A stretch of 64,000 nt of DNA from Salvelinus alpinus (taxonomy: Eukaryota; Chordata; Actinopteri; Salmoniformes; Salmonidae): contig NC_092087.1 of assembly GCF_045679555.1 (NCBI RefSeq), positions 79,725,305 through 79,789,304 on the forward strand, written 5' to 3'. The notes under the pieces are model-generated. The model ran no database searches, had not been told where the DNA came from, and saw only the letters and a program-made list of their open reading frames with translations. Position 1 is the stretch's first letter, and the number at the start of each line of letters is the position of its first letter. The translations under genes were made by a program, and so were the position numbers. Positions 45,263-58,028 of this stretch are shown here, piece after piece.

Positions 45263-45555
45263 TTTTGGACGGTTGCTTCTGCCGAGTCATTGTGGACGGT
45301 TGCTTCTGCTGAAGAGGCATGCGAGCCCGCTCCTTTTGTTGCTGGGACATAGGAGCAGGTTCCTTTTAATGAAGTGTGGAGAATATATCTATAATTTAAC
45401 AAAGACAAAAAACAAAGACAAAAAGTTCAAAATAGTAAAATTCCAGAATTTGAAGTCATTGGAACTATACAAATGCTGTTTTTTTTTACTTAATTAATTT
45501 GTGTATAACAAACAGCTTTAGGTATAGGATAACAGGTTGTCCCTCCAATGAATAG
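45263..45555 (-). pseudogene. repeat-protein family fragment, copy 2
   Basis: Second copy of the erp27/repeat-gene fusion at 22,412-22,707, with the same lost acceptor and truncated exon 2. Confidence 0.75.
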
Positions 45556-45687
45556 ATCAATTGAAGGTCAGCATTCTCATAATATACAGTTAGTGAATGA
45601 TTTCAGCAACAGTACTTGGTTTAGAAAAATGTACATGTTCAAAGACGATCTGTTGTGTGTAGAGAATATTTGAGTTAATTGACATAT

Positions 45688-48600
45688 TCCCAACCAATTG
45701 TGTTTTTTGTTCGTTTCTTGAATTGTTTGGAACTTATTTTTTTACTTATTTTGTACATAATGTTGCCGCTACCATCTCTCATGACCAAAAATAACTTCTG
45801 GACATCAGAACTGCGATTACTCACCACGGACTGGCAGAATCCTTTTTTTTCCTTTAACGAATCCGACAAGCCCGACGTGAATGACATACTGCTTTTCCGG
45901 GAACAGGCCCAGATCCCCGTGATTTGTGTGAAGAGAAGGTGGAGAAAAAGTGGCCAGAGGCTGGACTGCCTTCTGAGAATTAGTAGGCGATCGAATAAAC
46001 CCCCACTTCCTTCCATTCTGCTAGCAAACGTGCAGTCTTTGTAAAGTAAAATAGATGACCTACGCGAAAGATTAAACAACCAACGGGACATTCAAAACTG
46101 TAATATCTTATGCTTTATGGAGTCGTGGCTGAACGACGACATTATCAACATACAGCTGGCTATCCGGCAGGATAGAACAGCGGCGTCAGGTAAGACAAGG
46201 GGCGGTGGACTATGTATTTTTGTAAATAACAACTAGTGCACGATATCTAAGGAAGTCTCGAGCTATTGCCCTCCTGAGGTAGAATATCTCACGATAAGCT
46301 GTAGACCACACTATCTACCTAGAGAGTTTTCATCTGTATTTTTTGTAGCTGTCTACATACCAACACGGACTGAGGCTGGCACTAAGACCGCATTGAATGA
46401 ACTGTATTCTGCCATAAGCAAACAGGAAAACGCTCACCTGGACATGGCGCTCCTAGTAGCCGGGGACTTGAATGCAGGGAAACTTAAATCCATCTTACCA
46501 AATTTCTATCAGCATGTTAAATGTGCAACCAGAGGGAAAGAAACTCTGGACCACCTTTACTCCACACACAGAGACGCATACAAAACTCTCCCTCACCCGC
46601 CATTTGGCAAATCTGACCATAATTCTATCCTCCTGATTCCTGCTTACAAGCAAAAATTTAAGCAGGACACACCAGTGACTTGATCAATAAAAAAGTGGTC
46701 AGATGAAGCAGCTGCTAAGCTACCGGACTGTTTTACTAGCACAGTCTGGAATATGTTCCGGAATTCCTCCAATGACATTGAGGAGTACACCACGTCTGTC
46801 ATTGGCTACATCAATAAGTGCATCAATGACGTCATCCCCACAGTGACCGTACGCACATACCCCAACCAGAAACCATGGACTACAGGCAACATCTGCACTG
46901 AGCTAAAGGCTAGAGGTGCCGCTTTCAAGGAGCAGGACGCTAACCCGGAAGCTTATAATAAATCCCGCTATGCCCTCCGACAAACCATCAAACAGGCAAA
47001 GCATCAATACAGGACTAAGATCAAATCGTACTACACCGGCTCTGACGCTCGTCGGATGTGGCAGGGCTTGCAAACCTTTACAGACTATAAAGGGAAGCAC
47101 AGCCGAGAGCTGCCCAGTGACACGAGTCTACCAGATGAGCTAAACTACTTCTATGCTCGCTTCGAGGCAAATAACACTGAAACACGCATGAGAGCAAAAG
47201 CTGTTCAGGAAGACTGTGTGATCACGCTCTCTGCAGCCGATGAGTAAGACCTTTAAACAGGTCAACATTCACAAGATCGCAGGGCTTGACGGATTACCAG
47301 GACATGTACTGCAAGCAGGTGCTGACCAACTGGCAAGTGTCTTCACTGACATTTTCAACCTCTCCCTGTCCGTAATACCAACATGTTTAAAACAGACCAC
47401 CATAGTCCCTGTGCTCAAGAACACTAAGGTAACCTGCCTAAATGACTACCGACCCGTAGCACTTACGTCTGTAGCTATGAAGTGCTTTGAAAGGCAGGTC
47501 ATGGCTCACATCAACACCATTATCCCAGAAACCCTAGACCCACTCCAATTTGCATACCGCCCTAACAGATCCACAGATGACGCAATTTTATTGCACTCCA
47601 CACTGCCCTTTCCCACCTGGACAAAAGAACACCCATGTGAGAATGCTATTCTTTGACTACAGCTCAGCGTTCAACACCATAGTGCCCTCTAAACTCATCA
47701 ATAAGCTAAGGACCCTGGGACTAAACACTTCCCTCTGCAACTGGATCCTGGACTTCCTGACTGGCTGCCCGCAGGTGGTAAGGGTAGGTAACAACACATC
47801 CACCACACTGATCCTCAACACAGGGGGCCATCAGGGGTGCGTGCCCAGTCCCCTCCTGTACTCCCTGTTCACTCATGACTGCATGGCCATGCACGACTCC
47901 AACACCATCATTAAGTTTGTCGACGACACAACAGTGGTAGGCCTGACCACCGACAACGGCGAGACAGCCTATAGGGAGGAGGTCAGAGACCATGCCATGT
48001 GGTGCAAGGACAACAACCATTCCCTCAACGTGATCAAGACAAAGGAGATGATTGTGGACTACAGGAAAGAGAGGACCGAGCATTCCCCTATTCTCATCGA
48101 CGGGGCTGTACTGGAGCAGGTTGAGAGCTTCAAGTTCCTTGGTGTCCAAATCACCAACAAACTAACATGGTCCAAGCACACCAAGACAGTCGTGAAGCGG
48201 GCACGACAAAACCTATTCCCCCTCAGGAGACTGAAAAGATTTGGCATGGGTCCTCATATTCTCAAAATGTTCTACAGCTGCACCATCGAGAGTATCCTGA
48301 CTGGTTGCATCACTGCCCGGTATGGCAACTGCTCAGCCTCCAACTGCAAGGCACTACAGAGGGTAGCGCGAACGGCCTAGTACATCACTGGGGCCAAGCT
48401 TCCTGCCATCCAGGGCCTCTATACCAGGCGGTGTCAGTTGTGTCAGGCCTTAAAAATTGTCAAAGACTCCAGCCACCCTAGTCATAGACTGTTTTCTCTG
48501 CTACCGCATGGCAAGCGGTACCGGAGCGCCAACTCTAGGTCCAAGAGGCTTTTAAACAGCGTCTACCCCCAAGGCATAAGATCCAGAACATCTAATCAAA

Positions 48601-48914
48601 CGGCTACCCAGACTATTTGCATCCCCCCCTTTACACCGCTGCTACTTTCTATGGTTATCATCTATGCATAGTCACTTTAATAACTCCACCTACATGTACA
48701 TATTACCTCAACTAACCGGTGCACCTGCACATTGACTCTGTACCACCCTGTATATAGTCTCGCTATTGTTATTTTACTGCTGCTCTTTAATTACTTGTTA
48801 CTTTTATTTCTTATTTGTTTTTAACTGCATTGTTGTTTAGGGGCTCGTAAGTAAGTGTTTCACTGTAAGGTCTACACCTGTATTCGGTGCAATTGACTAA
48901 TAAAATTTGATTTG
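45688..48914 (+). mobile_element. L2/Rex1-like LINE, copy 2
   Basis: Near-identical to 22,840-26,066, with the same internal stops and tail. One local difference keeps a longer RT frame open here (47,550-48,380): the text at 47,688 reads CCCTCTAAACTC where copy 1 has CCCTAAAAACTC, which contains a stop. Both copies lie in matching flanks, so they come from segmental duplication. Confidence 0.85.
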
Positions 48915-49203
48915 ATGCCTACCTATAACTACATCTAAAGTATGAACATACTGTATGAGTAAGGTCTGACATTTCCCCACTGGATATTGACCATGTTAAC
49001 ATGAGCACAGCAGTCTGGATTGTAGCTCATATCCCACATAAGGTCTTATTCGGGATGAGCTCTTTACATGTACTTTTGATATCCCGCTCATGAGTATCCC
49101 TGTATCCATGAATAAACAGAATATTCCTCATTTAAGTGTATGGGTTAAATGGAATAGTAACTGAAATATGGACACTGACGGCAGGACTATGCGCGCGAGA
49201 GGG
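48915..49203. other. unit flank with empty piggyBac site
   Basis: Matches 26,067-26,287 and then directly 28,288-28,320. A single TTAA at 49,132-49,135 marks the pre-insertion site. The tail (49,165-49,203) has scraps such as CGCGCGAGAGGGTAG that resemble the TTAA element inside the 30-kb LINE. Confidence 0.65.
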
Positions 49204-49905
49204 TAGCTCCAGGTCATCTATAAATCTATGCTAGGTTAAGCTCCGCCTTATCTCAGCTCAATGGTCACGATAACAACACCCACCCGTAGCACACGCTCCA
49301 GCAGGTATATCTCACTGGTCGTCCCCAAAGCCAACACCTCCTTTGGCCGCCTTTCCTTCCAGTTCTCTGCTGCCAATGACTGGAATGAATTGCAAAAATT
49401 GCTGAAGTTGGAGACCTATATTTCCCTCACTAACTTTAAACATCAGCTATCTGAGCAGCTTAGCGATCGCTGCAGCTGTTCAGAGCCCATCTGTAAATAG
49501 CCCATCCAATCTACCTACCGCATCCCCAAATTGTTTATATTTACTTTTCTGCTCTTTTGCACACCAGTATTTCTACTTGCACATCCTCATCTGCTCATCT
49601 ATCACTCCAGTGTTAATTTGCTAGAGTGGGGTAACATCTCACAGCAAGAACTGGCAAATCTGGTACAGTCCATGAGGAGATGCACTGCAGTACTTAATGC
49701 AGCAGGTGGCCACACCAGATTCTGACTGTTACTTTTGATTTTGTCTCCCCCTTTGTTCAGGGACACATAATTCCATTTCTGTTAGTCATGTCTATGGAAC
49801 TTGTTCAGTTTGTCTCAGTTGTAGAAACTTATGTTCACACAAATATTTACACGTTAAGTTTGCTGAAAATAAACAGGTGACAGTGAGTTTCTTTTTTGCA
49901 GAGTT
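49204..49905 (+). mobile_element. LINE 3' remnant joined to a Tc1 3' remnant
   Basis: 49,204-49,623 equals the LINE 3' part at 30,900-31,316. 49,624-49,905 equals the Tc1 3' part from 32,203 on. The 886 bases between (31,317-32,202 in the other unit) are deleted here, as is most of the LINE and Tc1 5' side. Both elements were therefore nested before the unit duplicated. Confidence 0.8.
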
Positions 49906-50830
49906 TATTAACTTCAGTTGCAGTGAAATTATAAAAATGTATCTTTACATTGTCTTGGGAACAGGAGTGGATAAATATTTCTATCAGCGTCTCAGGGAAA
50001 ATGCAAATGGACGTGTAATGTGCAAGCAGACAGCATTTCAACCAAATAAAATACACCCAAGACTAACTGAAGTAACAATTCTCAGCTTTCCATTTCCTTA
50101 AAATCTGTCAATTACATTTGGCACAGGACCAATGTTTCCACTGTGTTCTAGCATGCTACCTGGTCCTTAAATAATTTTACCTGTTAAGATTACTAATGCA
50201 TTCATTCTATCAACGTAAGACATGTGAGCACTACTTTAGTCTTCTGGGGCAACGAGTTATGACAGAAGAGAAGCTGCATGTATGAAACTATAGTTGACAA
50301 ATGGCCTACCTAATGTAAGTAAGCAGAAACCTGTCTAAATTAGGGGTGAAAGTAGCCATTAAGCTCAGTTATGGTGGATCAAACTGAGCAGGTAGCCCAC
50401 TTTAAATTGATTTGTTTGACAGAGTCAGACAACCATGAGATGCGAAACGGAGCCTGTGCATACCACAAAAACAGAATTCAGAGGTTTACATGCCACAGTA
50501 GCCCATCTCCGGGGTACAAGCTTTCTCAGGTTTTTGTAAAACAGGATTTGATGTTTACATGTCAACACAAAGTAAATACTTCAGTATCCCGAGTAACGGA
50601 ATATTGATGTAAACGTGGCCAGTGGCTTTAACGTAGAGCCAATCTTGGGATTTGTCAACCAGCAGCAAAGATACAAATAAATTATATATTTGAAATCCAA
50701 AAGATTAGGAACTGTGAACCACATTCCCTTTTACTACAAATTGCACTGGCAACTAACACTGTTCTCAACCAGCAAGCCAAAGGTAGACAGACACAGTATT
50801 TCAAAACACAAGGAGGCACTTTTAAAGGTA
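49906..50830. other. 3' flank of gene D
   Basis: Paralogue of 32,489-33,387. No gene supported. Confidence 0.6.
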
Positions 50831-51175
50831 CAATATTTTATTGTTTTACAAGTAATGCAGGGTAGCATGAGCAGCAGCAACTCTCTGTCCGACGCAAAAG
50901 CATACAGTGGAAGCTTAAAGTGTCAGCAACAACTCAGAATTGTCATCCAAAGGATGAATCTACCATTGCAATTCTGTTGATAGATGATTAGTACAAAGGA
51001 TTTCAAAATCAGAACGCAGTTCAGATGACTGTAAAAAAATGTACATGACATTGCATCCCAGTAGCTGTTCCCTTGTGGTGGGGTTCCTTTAGCAGGTTGT
51101 CAGTTTTTAGCAGGTAGGGATATGCTTGGTTCAGAGATGCCAACGTCACTATGGTCCTTGAGAGCATCTCCGCTA

Positions 51176-53117
51176 TCAAAAAGGTATAACCTCCCCAGTG
51201 GTGTGGCAGGTTTGGGAGTAGACAGTTTTGCCATTCTCATACACCGATTTGTAACTATATTGGGATGAGAATTGACTGTTCAAAGATGCTGCCTTGAACG
51301 CTGCTGGAGCTGACACATTGGGTGCTTTCATTGTCACCGTCAGACCCAAAATCCTGAGAAACATCACTGCTGCTAAAATCCATGTTGCTTGAGGAGTTGG
51401 CCTTCCTGTTCAAGGCCTGTGGCTCCTGCCGAGGCAAGGGCGCCTGTGGCTCCTGCCGAGGCAAGGGCGCCTGTGGCTCCTGCCGAGGCAAGGGCGCCTG
51501 TGGCTCCTGCCGAGGCAAGGTGCGCCTGTGGCTCCTGCCGAGGCAAGGGCGCCTGTGGCTCCTGCCGAGGCAAGGGCGCCTGTGGCTCCTGCCGAGGCAA
51601 GGGCGCCTGTGGCTCCTGCCGAGGCAAGGGCGCCTGTGGCTCCTGCCGAGGCAAGGGCGCCTGTGGCTCCTGCCGAGGCAAGGGCGCCGTTGGCTCCTGC
51701 CGAGGCAAGGGCGCCTGTGGCTCCTGCCGAGGCTTTTGAACCAGATTCCGCACTTGATGAGGCATTGTGGCCGGTTGCTTCACCTAAGGTATTTGGGCCA
51801 GTCGTGGCGCTTGCTGAGGCATTATGGGTTGCTGCTTCTGCTGAGGCACGGGAGTCGGATACTTCACCAAAGGCATTTGTGCCAATCGTGAATTTTGATG
51901 AAGCATTGTGGCCAGTTGCTTCCCCTAAGGTATTTGGGCCAGTCGTGACGCTTGCTGAAGCATTGTGGGTGGCTGCTTCCGAGGCATTATGGGTGGCCGC
52001 TTGCGTGGCACTGTGTCCAGTTGCTTCCGCTGCTGAGGCATGGTGGCCAGTTGCTTCCGAGGCACCGTGGCCATTTGCTTCACCTAAGGTATTTGGGCCA
52101 GTCGTGACGCTTGATGAAGCATTGTGGCCAGCTGCTTCACCTAAGGTATTTGGGCCAGTCGTGACATTTGCTGAGGCATTGTGGGTGGCTGCTTCCGAGG
52201 CATTACGGGTGGCCGCTTGCGTGGCACTGTGTCCAGTTGCTTCCGCTGCCGAGGCATGGTGGCCAGTTGCTTCCGAGGCACTGTGGCCATTTGCTCCACC
52301 TAAGGTATTTGGGCCAGTCGTGACGCTTGATGAAGCATTGTGGCCAGTTGCTTCACCTAAGGTATTTGGGCCAGTCGTGACGCTTGCTGAGGCATTATGG
52401 GTGGCCGCTTCCGAGTCATTACGGGTGGCAGCTTGCGTGGCACTGTGTCCAGTTGCTTCCGCTGCCGAGGCATTATGGGTGGCCACTTGCGCGGCACTGT
52501 TGCCAGTTGCTTCCGCTGCCGAGGCACTGTGGCCAGCTGCTTCACCTAAGGTATTTGGGCCAGTCGTGGCGCTTGATGAAGCATTGTGGCACGTTGCTTC
52601 AGCTAAGGTATTTGGGCCAGTTGTGACGCTTGATGAAGCATTGTGGGTGGCTACTTCTGCTGCTGAGGCACGGGTTCCGGTTGCTCCACCTAAGGTATTT
52701 GGGCCAGTCGTGACACTTGCTGAGGCATTAAGGGTGGCTGCTTCACCTGCCGAGGCACGGGAGCCTGGTAGCTTCCGCTGCATTGTGGCTAGTTCCTTTT
52801 AATTGATTTTGGGGAATATATCTATAATTACCTACAAAAGAAAATAACGTTTCAAATCTTAAAATGCCAGCATGTGAAGTTCTGCCATTTATACAGTGTT
52901 ACTTTTACTGAATTAAAATTTGCAGAACAAAACATACCTTTAGGTGGAGGATAACAGGTTATCCCTCCAATTAGCAGGCAACAAATCCAAGAAATTCTAA
53001 ATAAAAATAAAAACATCCTAGTCAGTTAAATACAGCTACCTGTAAAACATGGAAGACAAGGGAAACAAACTACAGCCATACAACTTACCTCAAAGACAAT
53101 TCAAAACTCACAGCCAT
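51176..53117 (-). pseudogene. gene D: type-2 repeat gene, frame-disrupted
   Basis: Exon 1 (53089-53117) and exon 2 (52938-52996) match gene B with intact splice sites and signal peptide (MAVSFELSL, then [11 protein letters not shown]). Exon 3 starts at 52831, but one extra base relative to gene B (ACCAGGCTCC against ACCGGCTCC, about 52,764) makes the spliced frame stop within about 30 codons. Beyond that base the N-A-S-rich register is open for some 450 codons (52,783 to 51,410). A further one-base gain at about 51,519 shifts register inside the 27-bp array. The family tail (YSYKSVYENGKTVYSQT) is at 51,185-51,310. It is either a recent pseudogene or carries an assembly error at those two bases. 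Confidence 0.65.
51415..51735 (-). repeat. 27-bp tandem array in gene D
   Basis: About twelve units of the same 27-base sequence as in gene B, with one extra base at about 51,519 and one variant unit at about 51,685. Confidence 0.9.
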
Positions 53118-53119
53118 TT

Positions 53120-53519
53120 TTCTCATCAAAACCTCAGTATTCAGAACTAATGGTAGCCAGAAGCCTTACCAGGAGATCCCTAATAACGTATCTGGTTGTC
53201 TTTTTAGCTGTGCCTTACAAAGGAATCATAGACCCTTCTAATCTGGCTGGTTAATTAAGTACATCTGCAAGCCACTGAACATAATTTCCATTGGTCCAAT
53301 TTCCCAATTGAGATTAGGTGTGCTTGATTTCATTCAGCTGGTGTGCTGGAGGGTTTGCGCATCATGGACAAATCCAATGGTTTTAAAGGGTGAACTCTAC
53401 CTACCCATTGCACTGGGTGAGCTTAATCAAGTGCACCTTTATTTCATGCTAATTAAGATCCTGCCAGGGGCTTTTGCAGGTGCAACCTCAGTGGTCTGGT
53501 AGAAGTGTGTTGTGCAAGA
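53120..53519. other. upstream flank of gene D
   Basis: Paralogue of 35,755-36,139; no promoter element singled out. Confidence 0.5.
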
Positions 53520-54083
53520 ATATATTTTAGATTTTTTAAAGTAGCCTCACTTTGCCTTGATGACAGCTTTGCACACTCTTGGCATTCTCTCAACCAGCTT
53601 CATCTGGAATGCTTTTCCAACAGTCTTGAAGGAGTTCCCACATTTGCTGAGCACTTGTTGGCTGCTTTTACTTCACTCTATGGTCCATGTCATTCCAAAC
53701 CATCTCAATTGGGTTGAGGTCGGGTGATTGTGGAGGCCAGGTCATCTGATGCAGCACTCCATCACTCTCCTTCTTGGTCAAATAGACCTGTGTTGGGTCT
53801 GGATTGTCCTATTGGACCTATTGTCCTATTGAAAAACTAACAATAGTCCCACTAAGCGCAAACCAGATGGGATGGTGTATAGCTACAGAATGTTGTGGTA
53901 GCCAGTGTACCTTGAATTCTAAATAATATCACAGACTGTGTCACCAAGAAAGCACCCCTACATCATCACACCTCGTCCTCCATGCTTCATGGTGGGAACC
54001 AGACATGCGGAGATCATCCGTTCAGCTACTCTGCGTCTCACAAAGACACAGCGGTTGGTCTTGTTTTGGTTACTACATGATTC
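53520..54083 (-). mobile_element. Tc1-like fragment, rearranged, second copy
   Basis: Same Tc1 fragment with the same inverted end as 36,140-36,709, and a small tandem duplication around 53,805-53,830 (GTCCTATTG twice). Confidence 0.7.
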
Positions 54084-54091
54084 CATATGTG

Positions 54092-55136
54092 ACTCACCAC
54101 CTGGATTCGGTCTTATGTAGTAAAATGTGAAATGGTGTTTTTTTACATCTGCTAAAAGTAGAGACTCAGAGCTACAAAATGGTATATCATACACGGCATT
54201 TGAGGAACAATGGGAAAGTACTTCTGCTTTGAAAGTTGATCAACTTTTAATCTCACTTTTGAGAAAATCACCTTTGAATGTTTTGGTATCTAGTTTAGAG
54301 CTCTTCTTTGTCTACACCCATTCAGCATCGTTCACACCCTCTTAATAAGCTTTAGCCCCACCCATCTTGTTTCGCTTTCAGAGCACACACTTGACGCTCT
54401 GGCCGATGATTTGTTTACCTCTGGATAACATGAAAACAGCCTGACCAGTTCTGCTGAAAACAATTTCATGACGCTTTCTTGCAGACGTTTACTGACACCG
54501 GCCATATTCAACGGGTGTTGTACACACGTCACGTAGCGTTAGCTAACGAGCCAGCCAGCTAACGTTAGCTAGTTAAACAACAATGAACAAAGTGGCAACA
54601 ATGCCACAGTGCTGGGAGCTAACCAACCAGGTCCAATGTTAGCTAGCTAACATTAGGCTCTAACTAGACAAGCAAACGGCTCTGGGAAACAAATAATAAC
54701 GTCAGCTAGGGAACCAGCCAGCTAACAGTACACTTAGCTTGAAATGAAACCACTTTGTCAAAATTAGAAATGTGTCATATCTGAAAATGTAGTTAGCTAA
54801 TGCTAGACTATAAACATGCATCATGGATGTGTCTCCCTGTCAGGAATGCCATACCACGGTTGCACGGTTTGAAGATGTAATACGGAGACAGGTGTTTTCT
54901 CCATCTCATTAGCTATCATACTCTAATTCCACTGATTTTCTCCAGAAAACGGAGAGCAACACTTATGCAGCTCCACTATACAAAACTTTTTTTTTAAAGC
55001 GGCGTTCGACAGGATTACCAAAACAGACTGACGAGCTCAAATAGAGAGACAACTTCAATATGTTAGACCAATCCGAACTCCTCTCTCTGCATGTCCAGCC
55101 CACTCATTATCTCAGACAATCATGGCTAGTGAGAAT
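54092..55136. mobile_element. unclassified insert, second copy, truncated
   Basis: Same element as 36,718-37,970, starting after CATATGTG at 54084-54091. It is cut at CTAGTGAGAA by the SINE tail at about 55,137, so the right end is missing. Confidence 0.6.
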
Positions 55137-55153
55137 TAATTTAATTTCTTTAA

Positions 55154-56885
55154 CTTCTTTAGGGTAGGGGGCAGTATTTTCACGTCCGGATGAAAAGAAT
55201 GCCCAGAGCAAACGGCCTGCTACACAGCCATAAAAGCTAGAATATGCATATTATTAGTAGATTTGGATAGAACACTCTGAAGTTTCGAAAACTGTTTGAA
55301 TGATGTCTGTGAGTATAACAGAACTCATATGGCAGGCAAAAACATGAGAAAAAAATCCAACCAGGAAGTGGGAAATCTGAGGTTGGTCGATTTTCAACTC
55401 AGCTCCTATTGAAGATACAGTGGGATATTGGTAATGTTGCACTTCCTAATGCTTCCACTAGATGTCAACAGTCTTTAGAACCTTGTCTGATGCTTCTACT
55501 GTGAAGTGGGGGCAAGAGAGGGGATTGAGTAAAGTCTATCATGAGCTGAACATGCGCGTTCATGTGAGAGCGAGCTCTGTTCCATCGCACTACTGAAGAC
55601 AATGGAATTCTCCGGTTGGAACATTGAAGAATTATGTTAAAAACATCCTAAAGATTGATTCAATACTTAGTTTGTTATGTTTTTACGGACTGTAATATAA
55701 CTTTAACTTTTCGCTGGCCTTGCCCACGCGTCGTGAGTTTGGAAAGTGAACTGAACGCTAGAACAACAAGGAGGAATTTGGACATAAATTATGAACATTA
55801 TCGAACAAAACAAACATTTATTGTGGAACTGGGAATACATTCTGATGAAGATCAAAGGTAAGTGAACGTTTATGTTATTTCTGACTTATGTTGACTGCAC
55901 AATATGGCGGATATATTTGTGTCTTGATTGGGCTCTGAGCGTCGACTCAGATTATTGCATGGTTTGCTTTTTCCGTACAGCTTTTTTGAAATCTGACACA
56001 GCGGTTGCATTAAGGAGAAGTGCGTCTAAAATTCCATGCATAACAGTTGTATCTTTTAGCAATGTTTATTATGAGTGTTCCTGTAAATTGATGTGGCTCT
56101 CTGCAAAATCAAAGGATGTTTTGGAACTTCTGAACGTAAGGCGCCAATGTAAACTCAGATTTTTGGATATAAATATGAACTTTACCGAACAAAACATACA
56201 TGTATTTTGTAACATGAAGTCCTATGAGTGTCATCTGATGAAGATCATCAAAGGTTAGTTGTCACGATCTCACAAGGATGACGCTGGAGAGACGAAGCAG
56301 GTACGGGGAGTAACATTTAATAAATAACGGACATGGAACGAGACATAAACAGCTTAGCAAACAGAAAAACAATCAATGCAGAAGCAGGGAACAGAGCTGG
56401 GGAACTGACACATATAGGGGAGGAAATGAACAGGTGATAAGAGTCCAGGTGAGTCCAATAACGCTGATGCGCGTGACAAGGAAAGGCAGGTGTACGTGAT
56501 GGATGGCAGGAGTGAGTGATGCAAGGCATTCTGGCGCCCTCAAGCGCCAGGGGGAGGGAAAGAGCGGGAGCAGACGTGACAGTTAGTGATGAATTTTATC
56601 TATATTTCTGCTTTTTGTGAATCCTCTCTTTGGCTGGAAAAATGGCTGTGTTATTCTGTGAATAGGCACTCACCTAACAATCGCTTGGTTTGCTTTCATC
56701 GTAAAGCATTTTTGAAATCGGACACTGTGGCTGGATTTACCACAAGTGTATCTTTAAAATGGTGTAAAATACATGTATGTTTGAGGAATTTTAATTATGG
56801 GATTTCTGTTGTTTTGAATTTGGCGCCCTGCAGTTTCACTGGCTGTTGAAAATGTGACGTTATCGTCTCTCGTACCCTAGAGAGG
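55154..56885. mobile_element. TTAA-flanked piggyBac-type repeat inside a SINE tail
   Basis: The element lies between TTAA at 55150-55153 and 56886-56889. Its ends are inverted: left CTTCTTTAGGGTAGGGG, right reverse complement CCTCTCTAGGGTACGAG. It is a common salmonid repeat with internal similar blocks, each carrying CTGATGAAGATCAAAGGTAA or a variant. No transposase. It contains the solo LTR at 56,260-56,581. Confidence 0.8.
56260..56581 (-). mobile_element. solo LTR of an LTR retrotransposon (fossil)
   Basis: A 322-base segment starts TGTCACGATC and ends GACGTGACA, with a direct repeat GTTAGT on both sides (56254-56259 and 56582-56587). On the minus strand it has ATTAAA, as in the LTR at 6,446, so orientation is minus. 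No internal region is present. It is inserted in the TTAA element and is therefore younger than it. Confidence 0.8.
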
Positions 56886-57108
56886 TTAACTAGGCAAGTC
56901 AGTTAAGAACAAATTCTTATTTACAGTGACCGCCTACTTGTACAGCCCACCGGCCAAACGCCTAACCCGGACGACGCTGGGCCAATTGTGCGCTGCCCTA
57001 TAGGACTCCCGATCACAGCCATTTGTGATACAGCCCTGATCGAACCCTGGTCTGTAGCGACGCCTCTAGCGCTGCAGTGCCTTAGACTGCTGCACCACTC
57101 GGGAGACC
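56886..57108 (-). mobile_element. tRNA-derived salmonid SINE (HpaI-like), tail split
   Basis: On the minus strand it begins CTCCCGAGTGGTGCAGCAGT at 57,106, with polymerase III A- and B-box-like text (GTGCAGCAGTCTAAGG and GGTTCGATCAG). It ends AATAAGAATTTGTTCTTAAC plus TGACTTGCCTAGTTAA. The rest of its AT-rich tail is at about 55,137-55,153, across the TTAA element. The tail resembles that of the LINE at 31,490-31,540. Confidence 0.8.
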
Positions 57109-57356
57109 TTCTTGCTGGGGCATAGGAGCCGGTTCCTTTTGTTGCTTTGGAATAGGAGCTGGTGTCTTTTTATATCCATAATTACATAGGAACCAAGAAA
57201 ATTCAGCATAGTAAAATGCCATCATTTATTAGTTATTGGCACTATACAAAGTGTTATTTTAACTGAATTACTTTGTATAGCACACACACACCTTTAGGTG
57301 GAGGATAGCAGGTTATCCCTCCAATGAACAGGCAACAAATCCAAGGAATAATACAT
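57109..57356 (-). pseudogene. repeat-protein family fragment 3
   Basis: Minus strand: a few codons of exon 3 repeat, an exon-3 border with its AG lost, an intron like gene B's, and exon 2 (about 57,293-57,350; TGCCTGTTCATTGGAGGGAT region). It is cut at 57,357 by LINE sequence, so exon 1 is missing. Confidence 0.7.
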
Positions 57357-58027
57357 TTTAAAAAATAGCAGCAGAGAACTGGAAGGAAAGGCGGCCAAAG
57401 TAGGAATTTGCTTTGGGGATGACCAGTGTGATATACCTGCTGGAGGGCATGCTCCGGGTGGGTGCTGCTATGGTGACCAGTGAGCTGAGATAAGGCGGGG
57501 CTTTACCTCGCAGAGACTTGTAGATGACCTGGAGCCAATGGGTCTGGCGACAAGTATGAAGCGAGGGCCAGCCAACGAGAGCGTACAAGTCGCAGTGGTG
57601 GGTGATATATGGGGCTTTGGTGAAAAAACAGATGGCACTGTGATAGACTGCATCACATTTGTTGAGTAGAGTGTTGGAGGCTATTTTATAGATGACATCA
57701 CCGAAGTCGAGGATCGGTAGGATGGTCAGTTTTACGAGGGTATGTTTGGCAGCATGAGTGAAGGATGCTTTGTTGCGAAATAGGAAGCCGATTCTAGATG
57801 CTTAATGTGAGTCTGGAAGGAGAGTTTACAGTCTAGCCAGACATCTAGGTATTTGTAGTTGTCCACATATTCTAAGTCAGAACCGTCCAGAGTAGTGATG
57901 CTAATCGGGCGGGAGGGTGCGGGCAGCAAACGGTTGAAAAGCATGCATTTAGTTTTACTTGCATTTAAGAGCAGTTGGAGGCCACGAAAGGAGAGTTGTA
58001 TTTCATTGAAGCTCGTCTGGAGGTTAG
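57357..58027 (-). mobile_element. RSg-1-like LINE fragment
   Basis: Minus-strand RT carboxy-terminal text reads SFRGLQLLLNASKTKCMLF (about 57,955) and KAPPYLSSLV (about 57,490). This is the same family as 28,735-31,556, including the stretch that is interrupted there. Both ends are truncated. Confidence 0.8.
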
Positions 58028-58028
58028 T

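Noticed and set aside
22840-48914. Two independent insertions of the L2-like LINE
   Set aside because: Both copies share the same internal breaks and matching flanks on both sides, so they arose by duplication of the whole segment.
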